Part shown: one piece after another, positions 15,261-22,551 of the stretch
How the letters are laid out: each line of letters opens with the position of its first letter
How positions within the stretch are numbered: the stretch's first letter is position 1
DNA from: Acetobacteraceae bacterium
Lineage (GTDB): Bacteria > Pseudomonadota > Alphaproteobacteria > Acetobacterales > Acetobacteraceae
Reading direction: 5' to 3'
Length of the DNA stretch: 48,158 bases
Assembly: GCA_025354865.1 (NCBI GenBank)
Contig: JANXMB010000144.1
Location: 1 to 48,158 of the forward strand
Made by a program: the position numbers and the translations under genes
Notes under the pieces: model-generated
The model's database searches: none
Seen by the model: only the letters and a program-made list of their open reading frames with translations
What the model was told of the DNA's origin: nothing

Positions 15261-16757
15261 CTACTGCGCGACGTGGACGGTGGTATCCCAGGGTAGCGCG
15301 GCCGGCAGCGGCACCGGCACGACCGATCCCCCCGCCAGCACGATTTCGGCGGTAGCCTCCAGCGCGTCGTCGGGGTTGGCGTCGTCGGGGTTGGCGTCGT
15401 CGGGAAATGTCAGGGTGTCGTCCACCCCGCAGCAGAGGGCGTTCCACGACGCATAGCGTCCGGTGGCGTTGATGGCCTGCTGCACGTCGGGCCGGGGGAG
15501 CCATACCGGTGTCTGCCGAACCACCCCGTCCAGTCGGACCCGCAGCCACAGGATGTCGGTATTGGCCAGACACCAGCCGGAGACCTGCACCGCGATCCCG
15601 CCTTCCCCCCGCGACGCCGTCAGCGCGAGGGTCCAGCGTGCCGGCAATCCGCCGGTGCGGAAGACTTCCGGCAGATCGTCGGGCGGGGCGGCCTCGGCGG
15701 CGGGCGGGCCTTGGAAGCGGCGGACGGCGGGGCCGACGCCTTTCTCGATCCAGAATAGAAATCCGGGGGTGCGATCGCGCGGGCTCAGCAGGGACAAGTA
15801 GCGATCGGCGAAGGCCGGCAACAGCCCGAGGACGGCGGCCCGCACCGGTTCCTCGATCTCCAACTGCGCGCATAGACGCTTGACGAAGCCGATGCCGGTG
15901 GGATCGTGGGCGACGGGAATGGCCAGGACGGTTGCGAAACCGACCTCCCGCCCCATGGTTTCGAAGGCGTCGGCGGCGAACATGTGCTTGTCGTCGAGCG
16001 TCGCAAGATACGGCAGATCGTCGCGATGGACGATGCCCCGGCGCCATTGCCCGATCAGGTTCAGCAACGATTGCCGGCCGTGCGAGAACGTGGCATCGGC
16101 GCGATAAAGCACCGCCAGGATATCGGCCAGGGTTTGCCCGACCGCGCGGTGGTAGCGGATGTTGGGTTCGGTGAAGAACGCCCGCCCGCCCGGTTTCAAC
16201 CACCGGAACATGCGCGCCATGAATGCTCGGACATCCTGAATATGATGCAGGACCGAGGTTCCCCCACAGGTGTCGAACGTGGCATCGCGAAAGATCGGCT
16301 CGATGCTGTCGTAAGCGGCGAAGGTCAGCGGAATGCGCGACGCCAGTCCTACTTGCTCCAGATGCGCTCGGGTTGCCCGCAGCATGGGCATCGATATGTC
16401 GGTCACCACCATATCGGCGGCATCGTCGGATTGAACCATCGCCCGGGTCAGCAGCCCGGTGCCGCAGCCGATTTCCAACACCGAGCCCAGCAGGGTCGGC
16501 CAGTGCTCCGCCGCCAGACGTTTCAGGTCGCGGTAACGCGCGGCGGCGCGATCGTCGTCGATGCGGTGCAGGGCGTCGTAGCGGTCCGGCGCGTCGGCAG
16601 GGGTTTCGTCGTGCGCGCCGCTGCCAGCCGGCATGAAATCCAGAATGCCGTCGATCGTGGCGACCGGCGTGTCGCAGCGATCGCACACGATCGCAACCGC
16701 CGCGTCGCCAATGAGCGGCGCATGGCACGCCGCACATTGAAAATGGCCTGGCAGCAT
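15261..16757 (-). CDS. Class I SAM-dependent methyltransferase with N-terminal zinc ribbon and C-terminal extension
   Basis: 498 residues. A small zinc ribbon with Cys8, Cys11, Cys25 and Cys28 leads into a Trm112-like TIDGILDFM segment. The methyltransferase domain follows, with SAM-binding motif VLEIGCGTG at 93-101, the acidic VVTDISMP end of strand 2 and a GGTSVLHHIQD post-motif. About 250 further residues after the methyltransferase core include a beta-rich part (RWTLALTASRGEGGIAVQV) of unknown role. Near the C-terminus an Asp/Asn/Pro repeat (NPDDA) is encoded by tandem 15-bp units. The substrate is unknown; a sugar or envelope component is conceivable given the extra domain. Its ATG lies four bases after the upstream enoyl-CoA hydratase stop. 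Confidence 0.85.
   Translation of the reverse strand: MLPGHFQCAACHAPLIGDAAVAIVCDRCDTPVATIDGILDFMPAGSGAHDETPADAPDRYDALHRIDDDRAAARYRDLKRLAAEHWPTLLGSVLEIGCGTGLLTRAMVQSDDAADMVVTDISMPMLRATRAHLEQVGLASRIPLTFAAYDSIEPIFRDATFDTCGGTSVLHHIQDVRAFMARMFRWLKPGGRAFFTEPNIRYHRAVGQTLADILAVLYRADATFSHGRQSLLNLIGQWRRGIVHRDDLPYLATLDDKHMFAADAFETMGREVGFATVLAIPVAHDPTGIGFVKRLCAQLEIEEPVRAAVLGLLPAFADRYLSLLSPRDRTPGFLFWIEKGVGPAVRRFQGPPAAEAAPPDDLPEVFRTGGLPARWTLALTASRGEGGIAVQVSGWCLANTDILWLRVRLDGVVRQTPVWLPRPDVQQAINATGRYASWNALCCGVDDTLTFPDDANPDDANPDDALEATAEIVLAGGSVVPVPLPAALPWDTTVHVAQ
15363..15404. repeat. 15-bp in-frame minisatellite in the methyltransferase gene
   Basis: GCGTCGTCGGGGTTG is repeated at 15363 and 15378 with a third partial copy at 15393, encoding repeated NPDDA near the C-terminus. 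The unit length preserves the frame. Confidence 0.85.
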
Positions 16758-16761
16758 GCGC

Positions 16762-17499
16762 TCAGCGGCCGCGGAACACGGGTTTGCGCTTCTCTTTGAA
16801 GGCCTGGATGCCTTCCTTCAAATCCTCGGATTGTTTCACCCGCGCCAGGACCTGGGCGGTTTCGACCATATGCTCGATGGGGCCGACGGGCAGGACATCG
16901 GCGACCAGCCGCTTCAGCGCGCCGATCACCAGGGGGGCGGAGTCCAGCAATTGCTCCGCCATTTCCAGCGCGGCGGCTTCGTGCTGGCCGTTCGGCACGA
17001 CCCGGTTGACGAAGCCGACATCGTAGGCCCGCTGGGCCGGGATTTTGGAGCCGAGCAGCATGATTTCCATGGCGAGCTTGTGCGGCATGCGGGAGGCGAG
17101 GGTGCTGATCCCGCCGGCCGTCGTGCCCAGCTTGGCTTCCGGGTAGTAGAAGGTTGTGCTCTCGGTGGACACCATCAGGTCGCACATCATGACCATGACG
17201 ATCGCCCCGCCGATGACCCAGCCGGTGGTGGCGGCGATGATCGGCTTATCGGTTTTGAACCCGATATTGGGGATGGCGCGCCACAGCTCTGGCAGATCGG
17301 ACACATCGGCGCCGGAGCAGAAGGCTTTCTCCCCGGTGCCCGACAGAATGGCGACGCGCTGGTTCGGATCGGCATCGAATGCCTGAAACGCCTGCTGCAT
17401 TTCCACGGCCACCGCCTGGTTGATCGCGTTCAGCCGGTCCGGCCGATCGATCCGGATAATCGAAATGGGGCCGCGGATTTCGGTGGTGACGACTGGCAT
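16762..17499 (-). CDS. Enoyl-CoA hydratase/isomerase (crotonase) family protein
   Basis: 245 residues, a standard crotonase length. Seen: IRIDRPDRLNAIN at the N-terminus, the first oxyanion-hole segment AFCSGADVSDL, the second (VIGGAIVMVMMCDLMVS) and FYYPEAKLGTTAGGISTL, where Glu of PEAKLG aligns with one catalytic glutamate of rat hydratase and the second position appears to be Gly. A single catalytic Glu is common in isomerase-like or divergent members, so plain hydratase activity is not assured. The C-terminal EGIQAFKEKRKPVFRGR is typical. It lies four bases upstream of the methyltransferase and 19 bp after the PTPS-like gene. Confidence 0.93.
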   Translation of the reverse strand: MPVVTTEIRGPISIIRIDRPDRLNAINQAVAVEMQQAFQAFDADPNQRVAILSGTGEKAFCSGADVSDLPELWRAIPNIGFKTDKPIIAATTGWVIGGAIVMVMMCDLMVSTESTTFYYPEAKLGTTAGGISTLASRMPHKLAMEIMLLGSKIPAQRAYDVGFVNRVVPNGQHEAAALEMAEQLLDSAPLVIGALKRLVADVLPVGPIEHMVETAQVLARVKQSEDLKEGIQAFKEKRKPVFRGR

Positions 17500-17518
17500 G
17501 GTCGGGGTTCCTTTTCGC

Positions 17519-17917
17519 TCAGATGTCCGCTTCGTAGCTGGCCCAGGCGGTCGGAGCCTCCCGCAGCAGGATTTTCAGCCCGGCGACCGCTTTGCCGCCG
17601 TCGCCTAACCGACCGTCGCGGCAGGCAGCGGCGAGCAGGCCGAAGATGTGGAAAGCCATGTATTCGGTGGTCGTATTGATCCCCGCAAGGGCCGGATTGT
17701 CGTCGAGGTTGCTGTAATCGACGGTATCCAGCAATTGCCGCAGCACGGTTTTCGCCAGCCCGATATCGACCAGCAACTGATGCGCATCCAGCTTCGGCGC
17801 CTTGAATTCCGCCTCCACCGCGAAGGTCGCGCCGTGCAGGCGTTGCGCCGGGCCGAATTCCGCGCCCTGAAAACTATGGGCGATCATGATGTGGTCGCAG
17901 ACGGTCAGGGCGAACAT
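17519..17917 (-). CDS. 6-pyruvoyl-tetrahydropterin synthase / QueD-like protein, atypical active site
   Basis: 132 residues from the ATG at 17917. The fold is recognisable as PTPS/QueD: MIAHSFQGAEFGP carries the first zinc His (His14), RLHGATFAVEAEF the second (His28), followed by LLVDIGLAK..LRQLLDTVDYSNLDD (tandem 'D..LDH..LN' equivalent) and a C-terminal TEYMAFHIF segment. In QueD the second site reads H-G-H and a cysteine precedes it; here it is H-G-Ala (Ala30) and the nearby cysteine is missing. It may therefore have changed chemistry or lost it. It is placed four bases after the MDR dehydrogenase stop, suggesting a joint pathway. Low similarity to queuosine enzymes; no queC/queE nearby. 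Confidence 0.75.
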   Translation of the reverse strand: MFALTVCDHIMIAHSFQGAEFGPAQRLHGATFAVEAEFKAPKLDAHQLLVDIGLAKTVLRQLLDTVDYSNLDDNPALAGINTTTEYMAFHIFGLLAAACRDGRLGDGGKAVAGLKILLREAPTAWASYEADI

Positions 17918-17921
17918 GGTG

Positions 17922-18902
17922 CTATCCGTTCTCGTAGGTAATGACGTGGCATAGCCCGCCCGGCGCCAGAATGCGCGGCATGGCCTCGGGCAAGGCCGAA
18001 AATGGGGTCGGGCCGTCCAGTAACAGGTCGAAAACCGGATCGGCCAGCAGATCGAGCGCGAGGGCCAGACGCTGCGCATAACTCCGCCGTCCTCGCATCG
18101 CCGGCGCGACCGCCCCCACCTGAGAGGCGATCAAGCGCAACCGCCTTGCGTGGAAGGCTTCTCCCAGCGGGACCGAGGGGGCACGATCGCCGTACCAGCT
18201 TGCCTCGACGATGCGCCCCTCGAACGCCGCGCGATCCAGCGCCAGCCGCAAGCCGGCTTCGGAGGCGGACGCATGCACGATCAACTCCTGGTCCCCCGGC
18301 GCCGCGTCGGGTGCGGCGAAACGGCAGCCGAAACGGCGGGCCAAGGTTTCCCGCGTCGGGTCGGTATCGACGATCGTCGCATCGGCCCCGGGGATGCGGG
18401 CCAGCAAGGCGGCGACGCAGAGGCCGACAACCCCGGCGCCGACAATCAGCATACGCTCCCCCGGCAAAGGGGCGGCATCCCAGACGATGTTCAACGCGGT
18501 TTCCATATTGGCGGCGAGCACGGCGCGACGGTCCGGCACGGCGTCAGGCACCGGCACGCACATTGCGGTCGGGGCGGCGAACCGGGTCTGGTGCGGGTGC
18601 AGCACGAAGACCCGGCTGCCGTCCGCCAAAACGCCGACCGCGCAGTAGCCGTATTTCACTGGGAACGGGAAATCCCCGCCCATCAGCGGCGCCCGCATCG
18701 CGGCATATTGGCTTGGCGGCACCCGCCCGGCGAACACCAGCGCCTCGGTCCCGCGCGACACGCCGGTTGCAATGGTGCGGACCCAGGCATGGCCGGGCGG
18801 CAGCGGCCCCAGCGTCTCGGACTGGATTGCCCCGACGCCGGGCGCGATGGTCCAGAAGGCCCAAGCCTGCGATGGCGGCGCTGCGCTGTTCGGGCTGTCC
18901 AT
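17922..18902 (-). CDS. Zinc-alcohol-dehydrogenase-like MDR oxidoreductase
   Basis: 326 residues from the ATG at 18902; a longer start at 18977 would overlap the M20 gene. It has a divergent N-terminal GroES-like part (ATGVSRGTEALVFAGRVP, then KYGYCAVGVLADG) and a Rossmann cofactor domain with LIVGAGVVGLCVAALLA and an acidic strand-2 end (ATIVDTDPTR) favouring NAD. The Cys/His ligands of the catalytic zinc of classical ADHs are not evident. This 'GVSRGTE' type is found with PTPS-like proteins in other proteobacteria as far as I recall, supporting a functional pair with the next gene. Substrate unknown. Confidence 0.82.
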   Translation of the reverse strand: MDSPNSAAPPSQAWAFWTIAPGVGAIQSETLGPLPPGHAWVRTIATGVSRGTEALVFAGRVPPSQYAAMRAPLMGGDFPFPVKYGYCAVGVLADGSRVFVLHPHQTRFAAPTAMCVPVPDAVPDRRAVLAANMETALNIVWDAAPLPGERMLIVGAGVVGLCVAALLARIPGADATIVDTDPTRETLARRFGCRFAAPDAAPGDQELIVHASASEAGLRLALDRAAFEGRIVEASWYGDRAPSVPLGEAFHARRLRLIASQVGAVAPAMRGRRSYAQRLALALDLLADPVFDLLLDGPTPFSALPEAMPRILAPGGLCHVITYENG

Positions 18903-18934
18903 TCCCGCCTCGTACCACGCGCGTCCCGCGTGTC

Positions 18935-20110
18935 CTACCCCGCCCGAGGCAACAACTGCTCCGCCAGCGTCGCCCACCAGGACGCCCCGACCGGCAGGAT
19001 ATCGTCGTTGAAATCGTAACGAGAGTTGTGCAGCAGCGGGTCGTCGTTGCTTTTGCCGCCGCCGAGCATGAGGTAGGCGCCTTGCTTGGCGTTGAGCATG
19101 AAGGCGAAGTCCTCGCCGCCCATGGTGGGCACGTCCATGTGCCGCACCATCGCATCTCCGGCGGTCGAGAGCGCAGCTTGCATTGCCATCGCGGTCGCGT
19201 CGGCGTCGTTGACCGTCGCGGGGGCGTGGCGGGTGAATGTCACCTCGGCCGTCGCACCGAAACTGGCGGCGATGCCGGTGGCGATGCGGTGGACCCCGGC
19301 CTCGATCGCATCGCCCACATGCGGCTTAAACCACCGCGCCGTCCCCTTCATCGTCACCCGCTCGGGGATGATATTGGGCGCGTCGCCGCCGTTGATATAG
19401 CCGATCGACACCACCCCGCCCTCGATCGGTTCGATGGTGCGGGATACCACGGTTTGCAGGGCGTTGACGATTTGCGCCGAGACCACGATGGGATCGACCC
19501 CCTGATGCGGGAAGGCGCCGTGGCTGCCTTTGCCGGTCACGGTAATGTCGATCCAGGCCACCGCCGCCATCACCGGCCCGGCGCGCCAAAGGAAGGTGCC
19601 GGCGGGCGCTTGCGGCCAATTGTGCAGGCCGAACACCTGGTCCATCGGGCAGCGCTCGAACAGTCCGTCCTTGACCATCTTGTCGGCCCCGGCCTCGAAT
19701 TCCTCGGCCGGTTGGAACACGACATAGACGGTGCCGTCGAAGTTGCGGGTCTCCGCGAGGTATTTCGCCGCGCCCAGCAGCATCGCGGTGTGCCCGTCGT
19801 GGCCGCAGGCATGCATGACGCCGGGGCTGACGGAGGCATGCGGCAGGCCGGTTTCCTCCTGAATCGCGAGTGCATCCATGTCGGCCCGCAACCCGATCGC
19901 GCGGGACGAGGTGCCGTTGCGAATCACCCCGACGACCCCATGTTCCGCCATGCCGGTCAGGACCTCGTCCACCCCGAAGGCCAGCAACCGTTCCCGCACC
20001 ACTGCGGCGGTGCGGGTCTCGTGCATCGAGAGTTCGGGATGGGCGTGCAGATCGCGGCGCCATGCGGTCATGTCGGCGTGGAAGTCGGCGATCCGGTTGA
20101 TGATAGGCAT
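18935..20110 (-). CDS. M20 family metallo-amidohydrolase (hippurate hydrolase-like)
   Basis: 391 residues, cytosolic, no signal peptide. Family M20D marks: RRDLHAHPELSMHE, the first metal motif GVMHACGHDGHTAMLL, the glutamate pair QPAEEFEAGA, and GLHNWP, followed by the dimerisation domain and the closing GGEDFAFML segment. Such enzymes hydrolyse N-acyl amino acids or amides (hippurate, indole-3-acetyl-amino acids, N-acetyl-diaminopimelate). The exact substrate is not decidable. It is transcribed with the NAD-binding gene nine bases upstream and is followed by the MDR gene after 32 bp. Confidence 0.93.
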   Translation of the reverse strand: MPIINRIADFHADMTAWRRDLHAHPELSMHETRTAAVVRERLLAFGVDEVLTGMAEHGVVGVIRNGTSSRAIGLRADMDALAIQEETGLPHASVSPGVMHACGHDGHTAMLLGAAKYLAETRNFDGTVYVVFQPAEEFEAGADKMVKDGLFERCPMDQVFGLHNWPQAPAGTFLWRAGPVMAAVAWIDITVTGKGSHGAFPHQGVDPIVVSAQIVNALQTVVSRTIEPIEGGVVSIGYINGGDAPNIIPERVTMKGTARWFKPHVGDAIEAGVHRIATGIAASFGATAEVTFTRHAPATVNDADATAMAMQAALSTAGDAMVRHMDVPTMGGEDFAFMLNAKQGAYLMLGGGKSNDDPLLHNSRYDFNDDILPVGASWWATLAEQLLPRAG

Positions 20111-20119
20111 CGGCCCCTC

Positions 20120-21010
20120 TTATGCGTTTCGGCGATGGTGCGGTGTGCCGAATGTCCGCGCAAGCCCGTCCGGGAATGAGACGGGATCGAAACCCAAAGC
20201 CGCGCGGGCGGGGTCGATGTCGAAGGCCTTGTCTTCGAGCAGGCGGCGGACCTCGGCCGGTTGGACGTCGGGCAGGAAGGGCAAGATGTGCATCGCCCAG
20301 GCGGCGGCGATCGGCAGCCAAGCGGGCACAGCGACAATGCGCGGTTCGGCCAGACCGGCGGCGTGGGCGAGGCTGCGGATAAAATCGGCGTAGCGCATCG
20401 GCGCCGGCCCGGCCAGGACGAACGTATGCGGCCCGTCCCATGGCCGATCCAATGCGGCCAGCAGCGCGGCGGTGACATCGTCCTGATGCACCGGCTGCAC
20501 CAGCGCCGCACCCCCGGCGGGCAGCGGCACGATGGGCAGCTTGCGCAGAATGGCGGCCAGCCGCCGAACGTTGTTCTCCCCCTGCGCGCCGTAGATCATG
20601 GTCGGATGCAGCATCGCGCCGTGTCGTCCGGATTGGAGGAAAGCGGCCTCCCCCGTCAGCACACCATTGCCGTGATCGTCGGGCCAGCGGGTGAATTTGC
20701 GGGTGCTGCCCAGGAAGAACAGGCGCGCGTCCGGCGGGGCAGCGGCGACGATTGCGGCGGCGTGACGGGCGTGGGCGCAGCAGACGATGGCGGTGGCGTC
20801 GGCCAGGGCGGCCTGCAAGGCACGGGGATCGCGCAAATCGGCGAGGCGCGGGGTTTGCCGCATCCCGGTCGCCGTCCATTTGCCGCCATCGCGGACCACG
20901 GGGATAACCGAGCCGCCGCGGTGGAGGATGGCGTGGGCCAGCGCGCTGCCGGAGCGGCCGGACGCGCCGATTATGTGTGTTGGGGCGTTTGTCGCGACGG
21001 GATCGTTCAT
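20120..21010 (-). CDS. NAD(P)-binding atypical SDR (NmrA/NDUFA9-like)
   Basis: 296 residues from the ATG at 21010; the upstream open frame to 21346 lies antisense to the binding-protein gene. A Rossmann start IIGASGRSGSALAHAIL is followed by VVRDGGKW (cofactor phosphate-side residues), and LHPTMIYGAQGENNVRRLA carries the Y-G-x-x-x-x-N pattern of atypical epimerase-like SDRs. The later VQPVHQDDVTAALLAAL matches the family's 'h..Dva' signature. The catalytic YxxxK is replaced by the GSTRKFTRW region. Likely a sugar-nucleotide or electron-transfer-related reductase, or a non-catalytic NADP sensor. It is the first gene of the eight-gene run and is divergent (97 bp) from the gene at 21108. Confidence 0.82.
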   Translation of the reverse strand: MNDPVATNAPTHIIGASGRSGSALAHAILHRGGSVIPVVRDGGKWTATGMRQTPRLADLRDPRALQAALADATAIVCCAHARHAAAIVAAAPPDARLFFLGSTRKFTRWPDDHGNGVLTGEAAFLQSGRHGAMLHPTMIYGAQGENNVRRLAAILRKLPIVPLPAGGAALVQPVHQDDVTAALLAALDRPWDGPHTFVLAGPAPMRYADFIRSLAHAAGLAEPRIVAVPAWLPIAAAWAMHILPFLPDVQPAEVRRLLEDKAFDIDPARAALGFDPVSFPDGLARTFGTPHHRRNA

Positions 21011-21107
21011 GCCGAGTGTGACGCATATCTCGGGGTTGGCTGCAAGAAGTCTCTCGCCAGTCCGATGCCGTTTGCCTATTATCGGGTCATAAACCTGGGA
21101 GACTTCC

Positions 21108-22331
21108 ATGAAACTGAGCCGCCGTTCCGTGCTGTCCGCTGCTGCCGCGACGACTGTCGTTGCCCCCGCCTTCCGCGCCCGCGCGCAGGGCAAACCGGTC
21201 ATCAAGATCGGCGTCATCAACGACCAATCCGGCCCGTATCGCGACGTGAACGGCCCGACATCGGTCGTATGCACCGAACAAGCGGTGCGCGAATTCGCGG
21301 CCGGCGGCTTCGACGTGCAGATTTTGTCTGCCGACAACCAGAACAAAGCCGATGTTGCTGTCTCGATCGTGCGACAATGGATCGATCAGGACGGAGTCGA
21401 TCTGGTGCTGGACCTCGCGGCGTCCTCGGCCGCTTTGGCGGTGGCGAATCTGTGCCGAGAGAAGAATAAGGTCGGGATCGCGTCCAGCACGGCGACATCC
21501 GACATGTCGGGCAAAGCCTGCACCCCGAACACCATTCATTGGACGTTCGATACCTACATGGAAGCGAAATCGACCGGCGGAGCGATGGTCAAAGCCGGCG
21601 GCGACACCTGGTACATGCTGTATCCGAACTACGCATTCGGCGAAGCCTTGCAGCGCGACACCGGCGCCTTCGTCGCAAAGGCCGGCGGCAAGGTGCTGGG
21701 GTCGGAACCCTATCCCTTCCCGGAAACCACCGATTTCTCCACCCAACTCCTCAAAGCCCAAGCGTCCGGTGCCAAGGTGCTTGGCTTCTGCGGGGCCGGC
21801 TCCGACGTGGTCAACGTGATCAAGCAGGCGTCGGAATTCGGTCTGAACAAGAAAATCAGCATCGCCATCATGGTGGGCTACACCCAAGACATCCGGTCGA
21901 TCGGGCTGGAAGGCGCGCAAGGCGCCCGCCTGTCCGAAGCCTATTACTGGGACCTGAACGATCGCACCCGCGCCTTCAACGATCGGATGAAGGGGAAAAC
22001 CAAACTGTGGCCCAGCATGGCGCAGGCCGGCTGCTACTCCGCCGCGTTGCATTACCTGAAAACGGTGCAGGCCATGGGGCCGCTGGAAGCGAAAAAGAGC
22101 GGCGCGGCCACCGTTGCCGCCATGAAGGCCATGCCGACCGACGACGATTGCTTCGGCAAGGGCCTGATCCGCGCGGACGGCCGGAAAATCCACCCGGTCT
22201 ATTTGTTCGAGGTGAAGAAGCCGTCGGAAAGCAAGCACGAGTGGGATCTGTACAAGCTGCTGGCCACCACCCCGGCCGACGAAGCTTTCCGCCCGCTGTC
22301 CGATAACGCCTGCCCCCTGGTCAAAACCTGA
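21108..22331 (+). CDS. ABC transporter substrate-binding protein, branched-chain amino acid type (Peripla_BP_6)
   Basis: 407 residues. A Tat-type signal (SRRSVLSAAAATTVV..RARA, cleaved near residue 26) precedes a type I periplasmic binding fold: KIGVINDQSGPYRDVNGPTS, LDLAASSAALAVANLCRE, then NTIHWTFDTYMEAKSTGGAM and WYMLYPNYAFGEALQRD. These segments are typical of urea/branched-chain-amide receptors; it would carry a solute to an ABC permease. No permease or ATPase genes lie next to it, so it is an orphan receptor in this window. The ligand cannot be predicted. The start is fixed by GGGAGACTTCC upstream. Confidence 0.92.
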   Translation: MKLSRRSVLSAAAATTVVAPAFRARAQGKPVIKIGVINDQSGPYRDVNGPTSVVCTEQAVREFAAGGFDVQILSADNQNKADVAVSIVRQWIDQDGVDLVLDLAASSAALAVANLCREKNKVGIASSTATSDMSGKACTPNTIHWTFDTYMEAKSTGGAMVKAGGDTWYMLYPNYAFGEALQRDTGAFVAKAGGKVLGSEPYPFPETTDFSTQLLKAQASGAKVLGFCGAGSDVVNVIKQASEFGLNKKISIAIMVGYTQDIRSIGLEGAQGARLSEAYYWDLNDRTRAFNDRMKGKTKLWPSMAQAGCYSAALHYLKTVQAMGPLEAKKSGAATVAAMKAMPTDDDCFGKGLIRADGRKIHPVYLFEVKKPSESKHEWDLYKLLATTPADEAFRPLSDNACPLVKT

Positions 22332-22341
22332 CGCCAACCGC

Positions 22342-22368
22342 CGCCGAGCGCCATCGTTGCGCTCGGCG
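22342..22368 (+). terminator. Candidate hairpin terminator after the binding-protein gene
   Basis: Perfect 10-bp GC-rich stem, CGCCGAGCGC (22342-22351) with GCGCTCGGCG (22359-22368) and a 7-base loop, 11 bp after the stop codon. No T-tract follows, so termination efficiency is uncertain; it may instead stabilise the 3' end. Confidence 0.5.
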
Positions 22369-22483
22369 ATCGAATTGCGGCGGGACGCATTTCAGCAAGG
22401 TGCGGGGGCCGATGGCGCCTGGATTCGATATTTCATTGCAATAGGAAATCGAGACCGCATCGGTTTTGTCGCGGCGATACGAC

Positions 22484-22512
22484 TTGACGGTCCTCGGAAG
22501 CAATGATTAAAT
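22484..22512 (+). promoter_or_regulatory. Sigma70-type promoter of the dihaem lipoprotein gene
   Basis: -35 TTGACG (22484-22489) and -10 TTAAAT (22507-22512) have a 17-bp spacer, giving a leader of about 35 bases. A consensus AGGAGG ribosome site follows just before the start codon. Confidence 0.5.
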
Positions 22513-22551
22513 CTGTGTAAGAAATTACCAGATGGTTGCCAGGAGGATACG

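Noticed and set aside
14185-16737. 850-codon frame on the minus strand over the methyltransferase and AI-2E genes
   Set aside because: Frame-shifted shadow, very Arg/Gly/Pro-rich, with no domain; the true frames contain clear motifs.
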